A stretch of DNA of 64,000 nucleotides, taken from NCBI GenBank assembly GCA_949592205.1, contig CATIUR010000001.1, positions 218,122,250-218,186,249 on the forward strand. The letters are read 5' to 3'. Each line of letters starts with the position of its first letter. Position 1 is the stretch's first letter. Source of the DNA: Helichrysum umbraculigerum. Lineage: Eukaryota; Streptophyta; Magnoliopsida; Asterales; Asteraceae. Under the pieces are notes generated by a model. It was given only the letters and a program-made list of their open reading frames with translations, was not told the origin of the DNA and did no database searches. Position numbers and translations under genes: made by a program. This document shows, piece by piece, positions 21,942 through 34,228 of the stretch.

Positions 21942-22184
21942 CTAACTATGGTTATCATTTGAAGTAGATTGACCAGTTTGACCTTGACCACTCTGCCATG
22001 ATCCTCTTGGAATCCAGTGATGATTTTTGTTAGGCTCAATTTCTTGATCATTTGTCATGGAATCTTGGTTTCCATCATCATTCTCATTGATCATCATCAT
22101 GCTCCTTTTATTCATAGCAAATCCCATTTCTTGTGTTAGAAACAACACCATCAAAATCATCATTATCATCACTTGTATCTTCAT
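21942..22184 (-). CDS. candidate secreted-peptide precursor, 80 aa
   Basis: A short ORF beginning with a strongly hydrophobic segment (about residues 4-23, rich in M, I, L, V) that ends GFA, a good signal-peptidase site. A hydrophilic, acidic and Asn/Gln/Ser-rich tail follows with the motif NHHWIPRGSWQSG near residues 54-66. This layout (signal, variable spacer, short conserved-looking C-terminal motif) is typical of plant signalling-peptide precursors, but I do not recognise the family. A TATA-like CATATATAG at about 22206-22214 (minus strand) lies unusually close to the start. It could be a chance ORF, though the signal peptide argues against that. Confidence 0.5.
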   Translation of the reverse strand: MKIQVMIMMILMVLFLTQEMGFAMNKRSMMMINENDDGNQDSMTNDQEIEPNKNHHWIPRGSWQSGQGQTGQSTSNDNHS

Positions 22185-24230
22185 AATACCTCTCTTTCAG
22201 TCTACTATATATGAGTACTTGTTAAAGATTGATGCTTTTTAGTGTATACCATAAATGGGTTGGAACAATGAGCTTAAATTCATACAAGTTCATAGATTTT
22301 GGAAGAAGGTGGTGGGAAAAAAGGATTTAAAAAGTTGGATTAGAAAATCTTGACTTTTTAGTTTTTGGGCTTTCCACTAGAGTGGGAGGGAGGTGATGGT
22401 TAAAAACTGTTAAAAGTAGGCTAAAACCTTCTACAGAGTTTAAGTTTCTAATACCAAATACATTTGTAATTAAGGGTTGTACTTTATGTATCACAAGTTG
22501 TATGGTTGTTGGGATTCAGAAAATAAAGCTCTGGAATGCAGGGTACACGTGGTAGATGTAACCGTTTTCCTGTTAGATATTTGTGGTTTGTTACAGTGAT
22601 GATCTGCCGCGTGTCACAAAGAATCTGTCTCCATATCCAACAGGATTAATCAAACATTAATCAGTAAGTGCAAAACAATGTGCTAAATCTTCCTACTATT
22701 GTTGTATCTTCCTACTGATTTCCTGAAAGATTTTTGTTAACTGCATGACATATGTAACAAACTAATAGGCCAGCACTTAATTTATGTGATCGCGAGATAT
22801 ATTTTTGATATACACGTAATCAGTTAGACATCTCCTTTTACCGTGAGTAAAAATACACCTAAAACTTAAGTGAGCGATTTGTATACTACATATTTTTAAA
22901 TGTACACCAGCAAACACACTATAAGGTGTTATATATTACCATACTGTAAAGCACACTTGATGGTATACAATTAAAAATAGATGGTGTACGTATCACCATC
23001 AAAACTCAAATATTGCTAAGTAATAATCCAAATATCGGACTACAAGTCCATTTATTTCTATTGGAACGATGATTAACACTAAATCTTCTTGCTATTAAGA
23101 GACGGACCCAGGAAATTTAGTCATTGGTGTCACAAAAATTTTGAAGCTCCCTCAACTTGGAAGTTTATCAAGTTTATTTAAACATGGGGTGCACCGCCTA
23201 AATATGAGTTGTAGCACTTAATAAATCAATAACTTTTCAACTAAATTTACACTAAGTCAACGTAATTGACTGGTGTCACGTGTCACCGCTAACTATAATG
23301 TGGGTCCGCCCCTGCTTGCTTAAATTTTTTAAGCAACATTAACTTTTTAAAGAAAAATGATTCGTATACTGAAAACATCAACTCCATTAATTATGGAGAC
23401 TGATACATCATACATGTGGTAAAGACCATGATAAATATGAAAAACATAGATAATTTTAAGTTGTGTGTCAATTATCCAATGAGGCAAGTATGTTCTTAGG
23501 TTGATAACTTTCTATCATTTCGAGTTTTTGACACTCTTAACTGGTTGGACAGTAATTCTTTCTTCCAAGAAGTAAAGAACCAACACTTCACAGATGCTAA
23601 ATGTTCCAGGGAATTAAGGGTGGTTTGACAGTATTGGTTTTACTTTTTTAACCATATTATCGCGCTTTAATTAGTTCTACCGATCCACAAGTTCATGTGT
23701 TCATATCAAGTCAAACTTTTTTTACCAGCAAGTGTTGCCCTAATACAGTAATACCAATAACCAAAAGAGCAGTATCAAGCATGTTATGAATCATGAGGCG
23801 TCGAACAGTGAATATGCCAAGTCAAACTCCTAACAGTTATATGCTAGTACTATTTTTTAAAAAGTCAAACTTACATTGAACCAACAAAAGTTCTGCTTCC
23901 TGCTTTGTTGGGGGTTAATGCGCAGAGTTTAGTCATTCGGACATTGTGCATAGGTCATTTGGTCCTATTCTGTACCAAGTGTTTTTAACTTTTTTGAATA
24001 CTATGTCCATCAAACAACTGCTATATTGTTATCATATTTGCATTTATGTTCAGGAAACATGTTAAAGACAGGTTTTATTCCAGCATATCGCAATTTCCAC
24101 AGGATATGATTCAAGAAACATAGTAGAAAATATCGATCTTATTATATCATTGTAATGTTTATACATGATACAGTTTACATATCAGACAACCTGCACAAAG
24201 AACCTTGAAACCATAATAGCTAATACTAGC
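22185..24230. other. intergenic region between the small gene and the aldehyde oxidase
   Basis: About 2 kb without a recognisable gene. It holds the MITE-like piece at 23099-23315. The first 300 bp would be the promoter side of the minus-strand small gene, and the end borders the 3' side of the aldehyde oxidase. Confidence 0.5.
23099..23315. mobile_element. probable MITE with GGCGGACCCA-type termini
   Basis: The left end GACGGACCCAGG and the right end, GGGGCGGACCCA on the minus strand, are inverted termini. The similarity continues imperfectly for about 35 bp to a GGTGTCAC/GGTGACAC word on each side. It is non-coding and its superfamily is uncertain. Confidence 0.45.
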
Positions 24231-24233
24231 CTC

Positions 24234-24239
24234 TTTATT
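24234..24239 (-). terminator. poly(A) signal of the aldehyde oxidase
   Basis: AATAAA on the minus strand about 80 nt after the stop codon, in an AT-rich 3' flank where a roughly 50-bp sequence is imperfectly duplicated (24229-24315). Confidence 0.45.
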
Positions 24240-24318
24240 ATATTTGTGCAAGTATAATGAAAAATAACTAGTCTCTTTTTTATGTTTGTGAAGGTATAAT
24301 GAAAAAAAGGTACCATTT

Positions 24319-27300
24319 TTACGTAGATAACAAGCTCCGAAGATATAACTCAACGTTATCAAGCCCACATAACGTCTTTACCACAGGCATGGTAGCAGGA
24401 ACATCCAACTGGAAAACTGAATCAGAATTGTCTATTCCTTTCCAAGAATATAGTTGGTTTCTTGCTTCTTTAATTGCAGCTCTTGTTGCACAGTGAACAG
24501 ACGCTGCAAGAAGTAATGGCGGCTCACCAGAAGCTGCATGCCAGAACAATATTATTTAAATATATAAGCTGATCGATCCATATAAGTAGATGATTTTTTT
24601 TTTATCATACCTTTTGAAGAAAGAACACGTTTTTTATGATGTCCACTGTTTAGTATTTGTACGTTGAGTTGGCTGGGTATGGTGTCAATTGTTGGTATCT
24701 TGTATGTCCATGTGCCATCCGCAACCACCAAGCCATCCGAGTTTGTAAGATATTCTTCAAGCATAAAAAACCCGATTCCTTGCACAAAAGCCCCTTCAAT
24801 CTGTAGAAAATTAAGTCATTTGAGCTCCTAATACCGACATCATCCCAAAATAAATGCAGTAATGCACGTTTGACTATGCACATAGTGTGCATAAATATTT
24901 TGACTTCTAGTTATGGTCAAAGTGCCATAAAATGTATCAACGATTACCCAAAATTCTTTTGAATGAATCCGATTTTAAAAGTTTCTATTATACGTATCAA
25001 ATTGTTATTGTATGTATATGACCTCTATTGACGCGGCACTGGTTTTGACAAAGATTACCAGATATACGCATATAATAGCAATAATTAAACGTCTGATAGA
25101 TACACTAGAAACTCTTTAAAGTTGAAATACATACAATAGAACTTTGGGTAAAGGTTCATTATTTTCAGACACTAAACCCATGTTAAATGACTATTCAAAC
25201 TACATGATGATGCTAAACACAAACCTGTCCCAAATCGACAGCAGGATTCAAGCTCTGTCCGCAATCATATATGATGTCTGCTTGCAAGATTTTGGTTTCT
25301 CCAGTCAGAAGATTCACCTCCACCTTTATTCACACATAGTTAGTAACTTAGTATCACAATACAAAACAATTTATCATACCGAAAGAACATTTTGACAGTA
25401 TTTGACTAGCCAAATGTATGAAATATGCTTTATAAACGATGTAATAACAGAATCTTGTGGAATGAAATTACCTCACTAACAGCAGCACCATAATTAATGT
25501 ATCTCATTGAGGTAAACTCGGGTACAAAATATGAACTAGCTGATAAATTTACCGATTGTGCATTCGCCTGCATAATAAGAACCTCCCATTTAACCGAACC
25601 CATTTGTTCTTCTAGTTTTTCCTTTATCGGCACAAGTCTTTCAACCAAAATGTTGCAACAAAGTCTAACCGCTTCACAACTTGCTTCAGAAGTAGTGCTT
25701 CCAGCCGTAAACCCACCTTGAACCATACTCAACGTATCCGCTTGTACGACCCGCACCTTCTCCAAGAGCACATCGACCCCATCACATCGAACCGCACTTA
25801 GACCATACGCAGTCATTTGTTTAACCTTGGTCCACAGTCCCTGACCCAATTCAATACCACCAACTTCAACCACAACTGAACCATCTCGTAAAATACTCAC
25901 TTTGCCAGGTGTCGGTCTCACTGACACATCTTGAAACATGGGTACTCGAGAAATACCCTTTTTTCGCCATATATTACTCTCGTTATATTTATTGATCATT
26001 TCAACTCTATAGTCGAAGTTTGAAAATGTCATTAACTTATTCCATATAGTTGGTAAAGTATACTCTGAAGGCTCCCCGGCAGTAACACCATAAAATAACT
26101 GAAGACTATCAAAACTATGAAAATTCATCTCCCTAACAAAACCGACATCTATAGAAAGAACACTCGCGATATGTTCAATCACTGCTTCAGCAATGAAAGA
26201 TGCTTGTACTTCTCCTGGACCCCGCATTGCAGATTTACTAGAATGGTTGGTTTTGCAGATTTTAAAATCGAATGAAAAGGCACCAAAATTGTATTTCTTA
26301 AGTGCACCAATCATATTCCTTGGCATTATAGGGCTAATGTCGACTGACATGCCTGCATTGACTAAAACATCTAGGTGTAGGGCTGTGATCTTTCCATTTG
26401 ATTTAAAGCCAACTGTGTAATTTATCTTCATAGGATGTCTCCCACCTGCCATTATCATATCGGTTTTTCGATTGACATACGTTCTTACAGGACGTCGTAA
26501 TTTGTATGCTGCAAGTGCACATGCTGTTGCCACCTGTATTAATTAATATTCACAGCACCAGGCTTCAAGTATTAATATTTGGGTAACAAAATACTTTTTC
26601 TGAACAAAATACAGAAGTACAAGGAAAAACAGATACTTATAACTGTGGCAATTTCAACCCGTGGACTAACAAATGAGTTTATTCAGGTTATATTTTATCT
26701 CTAACATTTAAAAAAAAAAATGACTTCGAAGGAAGTATGGCATATGGGTCAAACAGATCAAAAGTCTCCCAAAAGTGTATTAATAATGTATTAAGCCTTC
26801 TAATAATATAACTTTATAATCATATTTCACACACTAATTTTCTGGAGAAAAAAAACGTGGAGACAGTATTTTGAGTCGAATCAACCAGACCTGGCTCATT
26901 TTGACCCATCTCAATATTACCCGTTTCAACCTGAACCAGTTACCTAACCAGCCAGACCCACCCAATTTGCTATTGGTACAAAGAAACGAATATAATTCGT
27001 ACTCACAGGCATAGCTTTAAGAGCCTTTCCACCAAATCCACCTCCAACTCTTCGAGTAATCACACGAACATTGTGTTCAGGAATGTCAAGACACCGTGCA
27101 ATCACACTTTGTGCATACTCAGGGACCTGAATGGAACTGTACACCACCATGCAGTTATCCTCATCTGGAACAGCTAAAGCTGTTTGTGTCTCCATATAGA
27201 AATAGTACTGTGATGGAAGTCTAATCTGGATAGCAACTAACCGTTAACTAACGAATATCCTTAGAATAATAATACCCACAAAAAAATTGTAACTTTTAAT

Positions 27301-30300
27301 TAAATACCTCAGCAGAGTGGATTTGGTGATCGGATTTAGCCATTCCCTTTGAGAAATCACCAATTTGTGATGGATATAAGAATGACGGGACTTCAAAAAA
27401 GCTCGATTTTTCTACTGCTTGTTCAACCGTTAGTATTGGTGGTTCTAAGTCCTCGATATCATAATCAACTATGGCCATATCAGCTGCCATATCTGCATTC
27501 TTCTGCGTATCTGCAACCTAAAAGTTTCATTCTTTTATATAATATAACCATACAAAAAGGACTTTCAACAAAAAAATATAATAACAAATCCTTAAGAGAA
27601 CTAACATACCACAAATGCTATACGCTGGCCAGTACATTCAGTAAGATCATTGGCGAATAACGGTTCTGGACCAAAAATGGTCTTAGCTCCCATGTTATCC
27701 CCTCCTTCTGGAATATCTCTAAATGAAACAACACCATTTATATCTTTTTCGGACTTTATCTTAATTCCCTTTACCCATGCCAACGGTTTTGTGCTGTAAA
27801 TAAATGCTCCATATAGGCAGTTCAATGGTGAAGGAATATCATCTACAAATACTGCTTCACCTGTACAATTAAAGCCTTTTCAGCTATGAATAGAGCCTGA
27901 TCAAAAAGGTCAAAGGTCGCCTAAGTGTTTGTTTAAAGCTTAGAGCTTCCTAATTTAAAAAGTATAGTTATAACAGTATTTTTTATAATCATCTATACTG
28001 CAAAAAGTTATACAAAGTGACCAAAATGACAAATAAATTTTGTGGATCCACTCATACTAAAAGTAACCACCCAATTTGACCTGTTACCCAAACTGCCTAT
28101 TTTGCCAACTTACAGAACTTATCTTGATGTAAAAAATAATCTACCGATTAATGCGAAGAATACTAACCAGAAGCTTGGATTGCAGCACCAGACTTTACTA
28201 TTGGTTCGCCAACAGGGTAATGTTCATGGCTTGATTCTATTATCTGCTTTGAAGATGATAACAATGTTCTTCTTTCACAATCATTATATGTCAAGCTTGA
28301 AATATCTCCATGAGAATTATCGATTTTCGAGGTACCGGCATCAACTAGTGGCAGAAGAAAGTCAAACAAAAAGCTAACAGCCAAGCTTGACCGATAAGCG
28401 GGATGCGATGTACCATCTTCAGGCGAGATAGAATGCCTTGCTAATTCAAGACTTTCATATAAAACACCAACGCTTAATGTTTTTCCAGTAAGATAATTTT
28501 CAACTGCCCTCGCCCTGACTGCATGTTTAACTCCAAAAGAACCAAAAGCTAGCTGAATACTGTCGATTATAACGTCACCGTCAGATAAAGAAACATCCGC
28601 CAAAAATGCAGCATTTAAATAAGGTAACGCGTTTCCAAGAGGACGTGGAGAAGCACGATAAGTCTCAAATAGACATTTCGTGTTATATTTGTCCGAGTAG
28701 CCGTTTTTGGCTTGTTTCAAAAACGGAATCTGTACACTTAAAAGGACACTTTTTGAATCTAAAGCAGGTCTTTCAAGGAATTCCTCGAGCGTAATAAATT
28801 CCTTTTCTACCCCTGACAAGATCGTAACTTTCGATTTCACAGCAAGAAGTACTGTCGCAATATCAGAAGGAAAATTCTGCCTTTGAGCCATAATTAAATT
28901 TCCTCCTATACTTGCTATGTTTCGTACGGATTCAGAGGCAATTTTCTCAAAATGTGAAGCAATTTTCTTTAGCACTATATCCGAATCATCGTTTCCTGCA
29001 TCTTTTAAAGCCAATATTAATTTAGATATCGAAACCGTTGCTCCAATTTCAATCTGTGAGCTAGATTCTATAATTATAGAAAGCTCAGGGATAAACCTAA
29101 GATCAATGTACTTATCATATTTTTCTGTTTCCTTATAATAACCAATTCCCGTGTTACCAGAGACCAACTTTACCATCCTACTCTTTTCACTCTGCAACAC
29201 ACTCCCAAGTTCATCTATAGACATTGGACTATGCCAATACGTATTCTGATAATTCGAAACTGTTGTGGAATGAAGTCCTGAATCTTCATTTTTCAAGAAC
29301 TCAGGATAAGTACATATCTTTTTTGAATCATAAAAAGGTAGTTTATGAATTTTAGCATCCTTTTTCCAGAACGAATTCAGCCCCAAATCTTCCATATCAA
29401 CATCAGCTGCAAAACTTTTGCATACGTCAGCAATAGGTCGATAACCAGTGCATCGACACAGATTCCCAGAAATTGACTTTTCGGCTTCTGAGGCAGTGAG
29501 TTTGGAGAAACCAAGAGCAGGTTCAGGTCGATCTGTTTTATCTGCGTTTACTAGTGCTGAAAAGAGTGAAACGCACATCCCGGGAGTACAAAAACCACAC
29601 TGAGTTGCATGAAAACCGGCAAAGCGTTGGTGAACGGAATGAAAACCATTTTTGCTGTTTCCTAGCCCCTCGGTTGTAGTGATTGAACATCTGTTTACAC
29701 TGCAAAGAAGTGTAAGACATGAACGTACTGTATAATCTTCAACTTGTTTGAGGTTGGTGTCAAACTTGGACAGTAGAACATTACAAGCACCACAACCACC
29801 TACAATTGTAAAACTCTTAATATGAAAACGCTTCAACTTGACATTATACAACGAGTCGTAAAATCCCAGCTAAAATAAATGCTTCAAATGTAATTTTTTT
29901 AATCGGATGTTTGCTTTTAGTAAACAAAAGTAGTCACTTCAGAAGTATTATTTCATATGATCTGGCCTGTAGATTAGTGGTGTTTCACTAAGATATAAAA
30001 AACGGACTGAATCTTCATCAACAGAGTGTCGCAATCTGACTCATACAAGTGAAATCACTAAAATTTTAGACGCAAATTTGGAGACTAAGAACAAGTAAAA
30101 TCACTAACAATTTAGCAGTACCTAATATTATGTCATAACAACTTTCCATTTCTTATTTAGGAGGTTTTTCAGATTGCATGATTCTAAGTGCTTATGGCTT
30201 AAAGGGTATGTTTGAAAGAACCACCACTCCGCCAGCTTACAGATGAGTGCTTTCAAACCAAGAAACTAAAACACAACATTACCCAAATACATCAAGAGTG

Positions 30301-31078
30301 ATTTGATCCACTCATCGGTGTATTTAACACGTAATTTGTAGTTCTCACGGTTTTTAACCATTTTATGGTTCTCAACCTAACCCTTTCCTCTAAAATAAGC
30401 TGAAACTTCAACTGTTTACAAACACTTAAAAATCACCTAAAATATGCAATCCCATACTTCTGTTACTGCAAATAAGCAATTCAAACAATTTCTTGAAAAC
30501 TACTTAGTACGAGTATATGTTTTATTTACTAAATTATACTTCTTTAAGCATATTAATTACTATCAGTTCATCTTTTCAGCAGATAATAATAAGTATATAT
30601 TATAAATAAACACCCCTCCTAATATATAATCCACAAATAGTTTGACAAACATTCTACAAATAGTAACACAATGTTCCTGTCCCAATTTCACTGTCCATAT
30701 TTTTTATTTCGATTCTGTCCAGAATAATTGTGCCAATTAGAAAGTGTTTGATGAGTAACTATATAAAAATTCGATTGATTAACAGCTTAATTATTGTAGT
30801 TTCATAAAACTTTATCCATTTATATACTTGGACAGTTAAATTAAGAACCACGGAGTGAAATATAATAAAAAAAGGATGGAAAAAAACAAACCTTCACCGC
30901 AACCGAGTTTAACACTTTTGAAACGCGTATGTGAACGCAAGAACTGAAGTAAAGTAGTTGATGGGTCGATGTTAGATGGCTCAAAGCGTTCTCCATTTAC
31001 AGCAAAAACTAGTTTTTGATTGTTTGAAGTATTGATAAGTTGTTGGGTATTATTATTGTTGTTATTGTTATATTCCAT
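24319..31078 (-). CDS. AAO: molybdenum-containing aldehyde oxidase (AAO family), nine exons
   Basis: Exons read from splice sites and family similarity: 31078-30892, 29799-28168, 27860-27610, 27517-27308, 27225-27007, 26533-25472, 25323-25225, 24800-24611, 24533-24319. All introns are GT-AG. They join to 4065 nt, i.e. 1354 aa plus stop, the normal length of plant aldehyde oxidases. Two [2Fe-2S] clusters are complete: C60, C65, C68, C90 and C130, C133, C177, C179. An FAD domain follows (GNTGIGYYKE) and then the molybdopterin domains with GGGFGGK, the GQGLWTK region and the catalytic Glu in ASGEPP (E1287). Such cytosolic enzymes oxidise aldehydes with O2, e.g. abscisic aldehyde to ABA or indole-3-acetaldehyde to IAA; the substrate cannot be told here. 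Xanthine dehydrogenase is less likely because of the typical AAO N-terminus (FAVNGERFE) and C-terminus. An oddity is an Asn run at residues 4-10 from an AAT/AAC-type repeat, and Asn rather than the usual Val after the third cluster Cys. No lesion is visible. Confidence 0.95.
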
Positions 31079-31249
31079 TGTTATTGGGAAGAAATCAAGA
31101 AATGAAGAATGAAGAAGAAGATTGGGGTGGGTGCAGTTGAAGGAAATCTAGGTACGGAAAGGTGAGGAGGAGCAGAAAGAAGTAATGATGTCTTTTTACT
31201 AAAAAGTCGTCGTCTTTTGCGAATCTTGTTTTAGTAACAAAAAGCTACT

Positions 31250-31266
31250 TTCTTTTATGCTTTTAT
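31250..31266 (-). promoter_or_regulatory. possible TATA region of the aldehyde oxidase
   Basis: The minus strand carries two GCATAAAAG words about 175-185 bp before the start codon, a plausible TATA position with a 5' leader of about 140 nt. The MITE at 31278-31596 starts only about 12 bp upstream. Sequence-based guess. Confidence 0.3.
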
Positions 31267-31277
31267 GCAAACGTGTA

Positions 31278-31596
31278 GAGAACAGGGTGTGGTAACCGGT
31301 GTTCTAGATAGTGTTCTGGAGAATGTTGAAAGTGAGGATTTTGTGGTGTGGTTAAAAAGTATTCACAGTGTTCTGGACAGTGTTCTAGTACTTTTTATTA
31401 TTTGTTTTATTTGAAAAATAAGAAGAAAACAAAACAAAAAAAGAGAACATTGAACACCTCAAAGTCTTGCAGAGGACGTTGAACACAAAAATTTACCAGA
31501 ACACTGGTGAGAACACTGAGGTGGGGTGGGAGAACACCGAACCTCAGTGTTCTCAACCAAGAACACTGATGCCACATGGACGCACACCTCGTGCTC
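31278..31596. mobile_element. PIF/Harbinger-type MITE in the aldehyde oxidase promoter
   Basis: 319 bp from GAGAACAGGGTGTGG to CGCACACCTCGTGCTC, with GTGTTCTGG-type subterminal words repeated on both sides, as in 18090-18465 and 12623-13269. The flanks (GTA and TAA) no longer match exactly, so the copy is older or mutated. It lies 200 bp upstream of the aldehyde oxidase start codon. Confidence 0.75.
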
Positions 31597-31760
31597 TAAC
31601 CATCAAGCAACTAATTCTGACTTAAAAAAAAATAAGTAAAACAAATGATGACAATCCTTTATTAATATAACTATTTGTTACCGAGTAGTGATAAATACAA
31701 CACGTATATCATACATCAAAATATTACGTATATACTATTAAAGCATAATTAATGAACGCA

Positions 31761-32541
31761 TTATATATGATGTATGTATAAAAAATAGTGGTGTATTTTT
31801 CATGAGTGGATGTGACACGATGATGATATGAAATGTTTTTTGAGATTGAAAAGGGAATGTATAAACATGACTTCCTATCCTACAATACACCTTCTGTCTC
31901 ACTTTTACTATACTCATGTAAAATTTATTTGATTTAAAATAAGTTGGATGAATGTAAATTTTGTCATTATATTAAATGAAAATAAATGATTGGAAGTAAC
32001 AAATGAGGGTATATTAGATAGTTTAATGATTTTATTTTTTTATTAGAAAAATTCTTTTGTATACACAAAAATAGTAAGGTAGATATTAAAATGGGATGGA
32101 GTGGAGCGAGTATATAATATAGAGGAAATTACTCAAATGAACCGTTGACCGATGGCTTTTTATTAAATGAACCTTCTCAAACTTTTTTTTCAAAACTAGA
32201 CCAACAAATCGCCAAAATGCAAAAAACATTTGGCGATCGGCGATTTTTTGAATACCCAATAAGTTCTTGACACGTGTCGCTAGTTTCTCGTCGGTCAGTC
32301 CAAAAATCGCCGGTCAACGCTTGCTCGCCAACCCAACACGTGTTGTGAAAAAATCGCCAAAATGAAAAACCATTTGGCGATCGGCGATTTTTTTCCTGCA
32401 GCTTTTCTCTCTTTCTTTTTTTTTGGTTCCTTCTCTCTCGTATCCAGAAAAAACTTTTCACTTCTATCCAAAAATCCTTGTAATTCTATCCAAAAACCCT
32501 TGTAAATCTGTAAGTGCTTCTTCTTTTATTAAAAGCAAAAA
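31761..32541. repeat. segmental duplication, copy 1
   Basis: About 780 bp starting TTATATATGATGTATG that recurs at 32748-33543 in the same orientation with small indels. It comprises unique-looking flank, a Stowaway-like stretch (about 31893-32112), and the left end of a Mutator-like element (from 32122). Confidence 0.85.
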
Positions 32542-32747
32542 ATAAAATATTAAATGGTTCTTCTTTGAAATACAATGGTATGAAAATAAAGATTGTTTTT
32601 TCTTTGATTCTCTCTCCTACCATGATTGGTACACATAATTTTGTATGCATATTTTAGTAAAATTTTTGTAAGTGTATCATTACTCATACAGTTATGATTC
32701 GCATTGAATTCACTAAAACTTTCTTTTTATTTGTGAATTCACTAACC

Positions 32748-33543
32748 TTATATATGATGTATGTATAAAAAATAGTGGTGTATTTTTCATGAGTGGATGT
32801 GACACGATGATGATATGAAATGTTTTTTGAGATTGAAAAGGGAATGTATAAACATGACTTCCTATCCTACAGTACACCTTCTGTCTCACTTTTACTATAC
32901 TCATGTAAAATTTATTTGATTTAAAATAAGTTGGATGAATGTAAATTTTGCCCTTATATTAAATGAAAATAAATGATTGGGAGTAACAAATGAGGGTACA
33001 TTAAATAGTTTAATGATTTTTAATGGTTATTTTTTTACATATAGAAAAATTCTTTTGTATAAACAAAAATAGTAAGGTAGATATTAAAATGGGATGGAGT
33101 GGAGCGAGTATATAATATAGAGGAAATTACTCAAATGAACCGTTGAACGATGGCTTTTTATTAAATGAACCTTCTCAAACTTTTTTTTCAAAACTAGACC
33201 AACAAATCGCCAAAATGCAAAAAACATTTGGCGATCGGCGATTTTTTTGAATACCCAATAAGTTCTTGACACGTGTCGCTAGTTTCTCGCCGGTCAGTCC
33301 AAAAATCGCCGGTCAACGCTTGCTCGCCAACCCAACACGTGTTGTAAAAAAATCGCCAAAATGCAAAACCATTTGGCGATCGGCGATTTTTTTTCCTGCA
33401 GCTTTCCTCTCTTTCTTTTTTTTTGGTTCCTTCTCTCTCGTATCCAGAAGAAACTTTTCACTTCTATCCAAAAATCCTTGTAATTCTATCCAAAAACCCT
33501 TGTAAATCTGTAAGTGGTTCTTCTTTTATTAAAAGCGAAAAAC
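32748..33543. repeat. segmental duplication, copy 2
   Basis: Second copy, separated from the first by about 205 bp. It differs by scattered substitutions and about 13 bp of net insertion. The Mutator-like left end begins at 33120, and 33111-33119 reads TATAATATA, exactly as at 32113-32121 in copy 1. Confidence 0.85.
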
Positions 33544-34228
33544 AAAAGAAAAGGTATAGGTGTGCCCGTCATTTAATTAACATAAAACACTCCAATCAAA
33601 GTTATACTCTGAATTAGGGGAATCTAAAGGTCATTGTATTTGTGGGTTTTGCTGTATTTTTGCTTGTAAGAGAGATGGCCGCCGATGAGATGTGTTGGTG
33701 GTGGAAAATGGTGAAAGAGACTAGTTTAAATGCGTAAATGAATTTTTTAATTGTTCACGGATAATAACTAAATAGGAATTCGAGCCAACAATAAATTTAT
33801 GATATAATATATCCAAAAGGTCATTGAGTATCGAAATTGAACATTGGTTTGAATTTTAAAACATCTGATCCTAGTTTCACACTACTTTTGACATGGGAAA
33901 GAAAGAGACACGGAAGAGTTGTAAGGTTGTTGTTGGCTCGAATTCCTATAATTCAAAAAAGTCGCCGATCGCCAAATGGTTTTGCATTTTGGCGATTTTT
34001 TTATAACATGTGTCGGGTTGGCGAGCAAGCGTTGACTGGCGATTTTTGGGCAGACCGACAAGAAACTAGCGACACGTGTCAAGAAGTTATTGGGTATTCA
34101 AAAAAATCGCCGATCGCCAAATGTTTTTTGTATTTTGGCGATTTGTTGGTCTAGTTTTGAAAAAAAAGTCTAACAAGGTTCATTTAATAAAAAGTCATCC
34201 TTGAACGGTTCATTTGAGTAATTTTCTA
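33120..34228. mobile_element. Mutator-like element with palindromic ends
   Basis: The right end at 33955-34228 is an inverted copy of the left end at 33120-33395 (about 275-bp arms). TATAATATA on both sides (33111-33119 and 34229-34237) is a perfect 9-bp target duplication. Each arm contains internal CGCCAAATG/CATTTGGCG palindromes and CGATCGGCGA words. The roughly 550-bp centre has no credible ORF. The left end exists twice because of the segmental duplication, so the original element may instead have started at 32122. Confidence 0.75.

Noticed and set aside
24319..31078. xanthine dehydrogenase
   Set aside because: Length and domain order fit both, but N- and C-terminal segments match plant aldehyde oxidases better.
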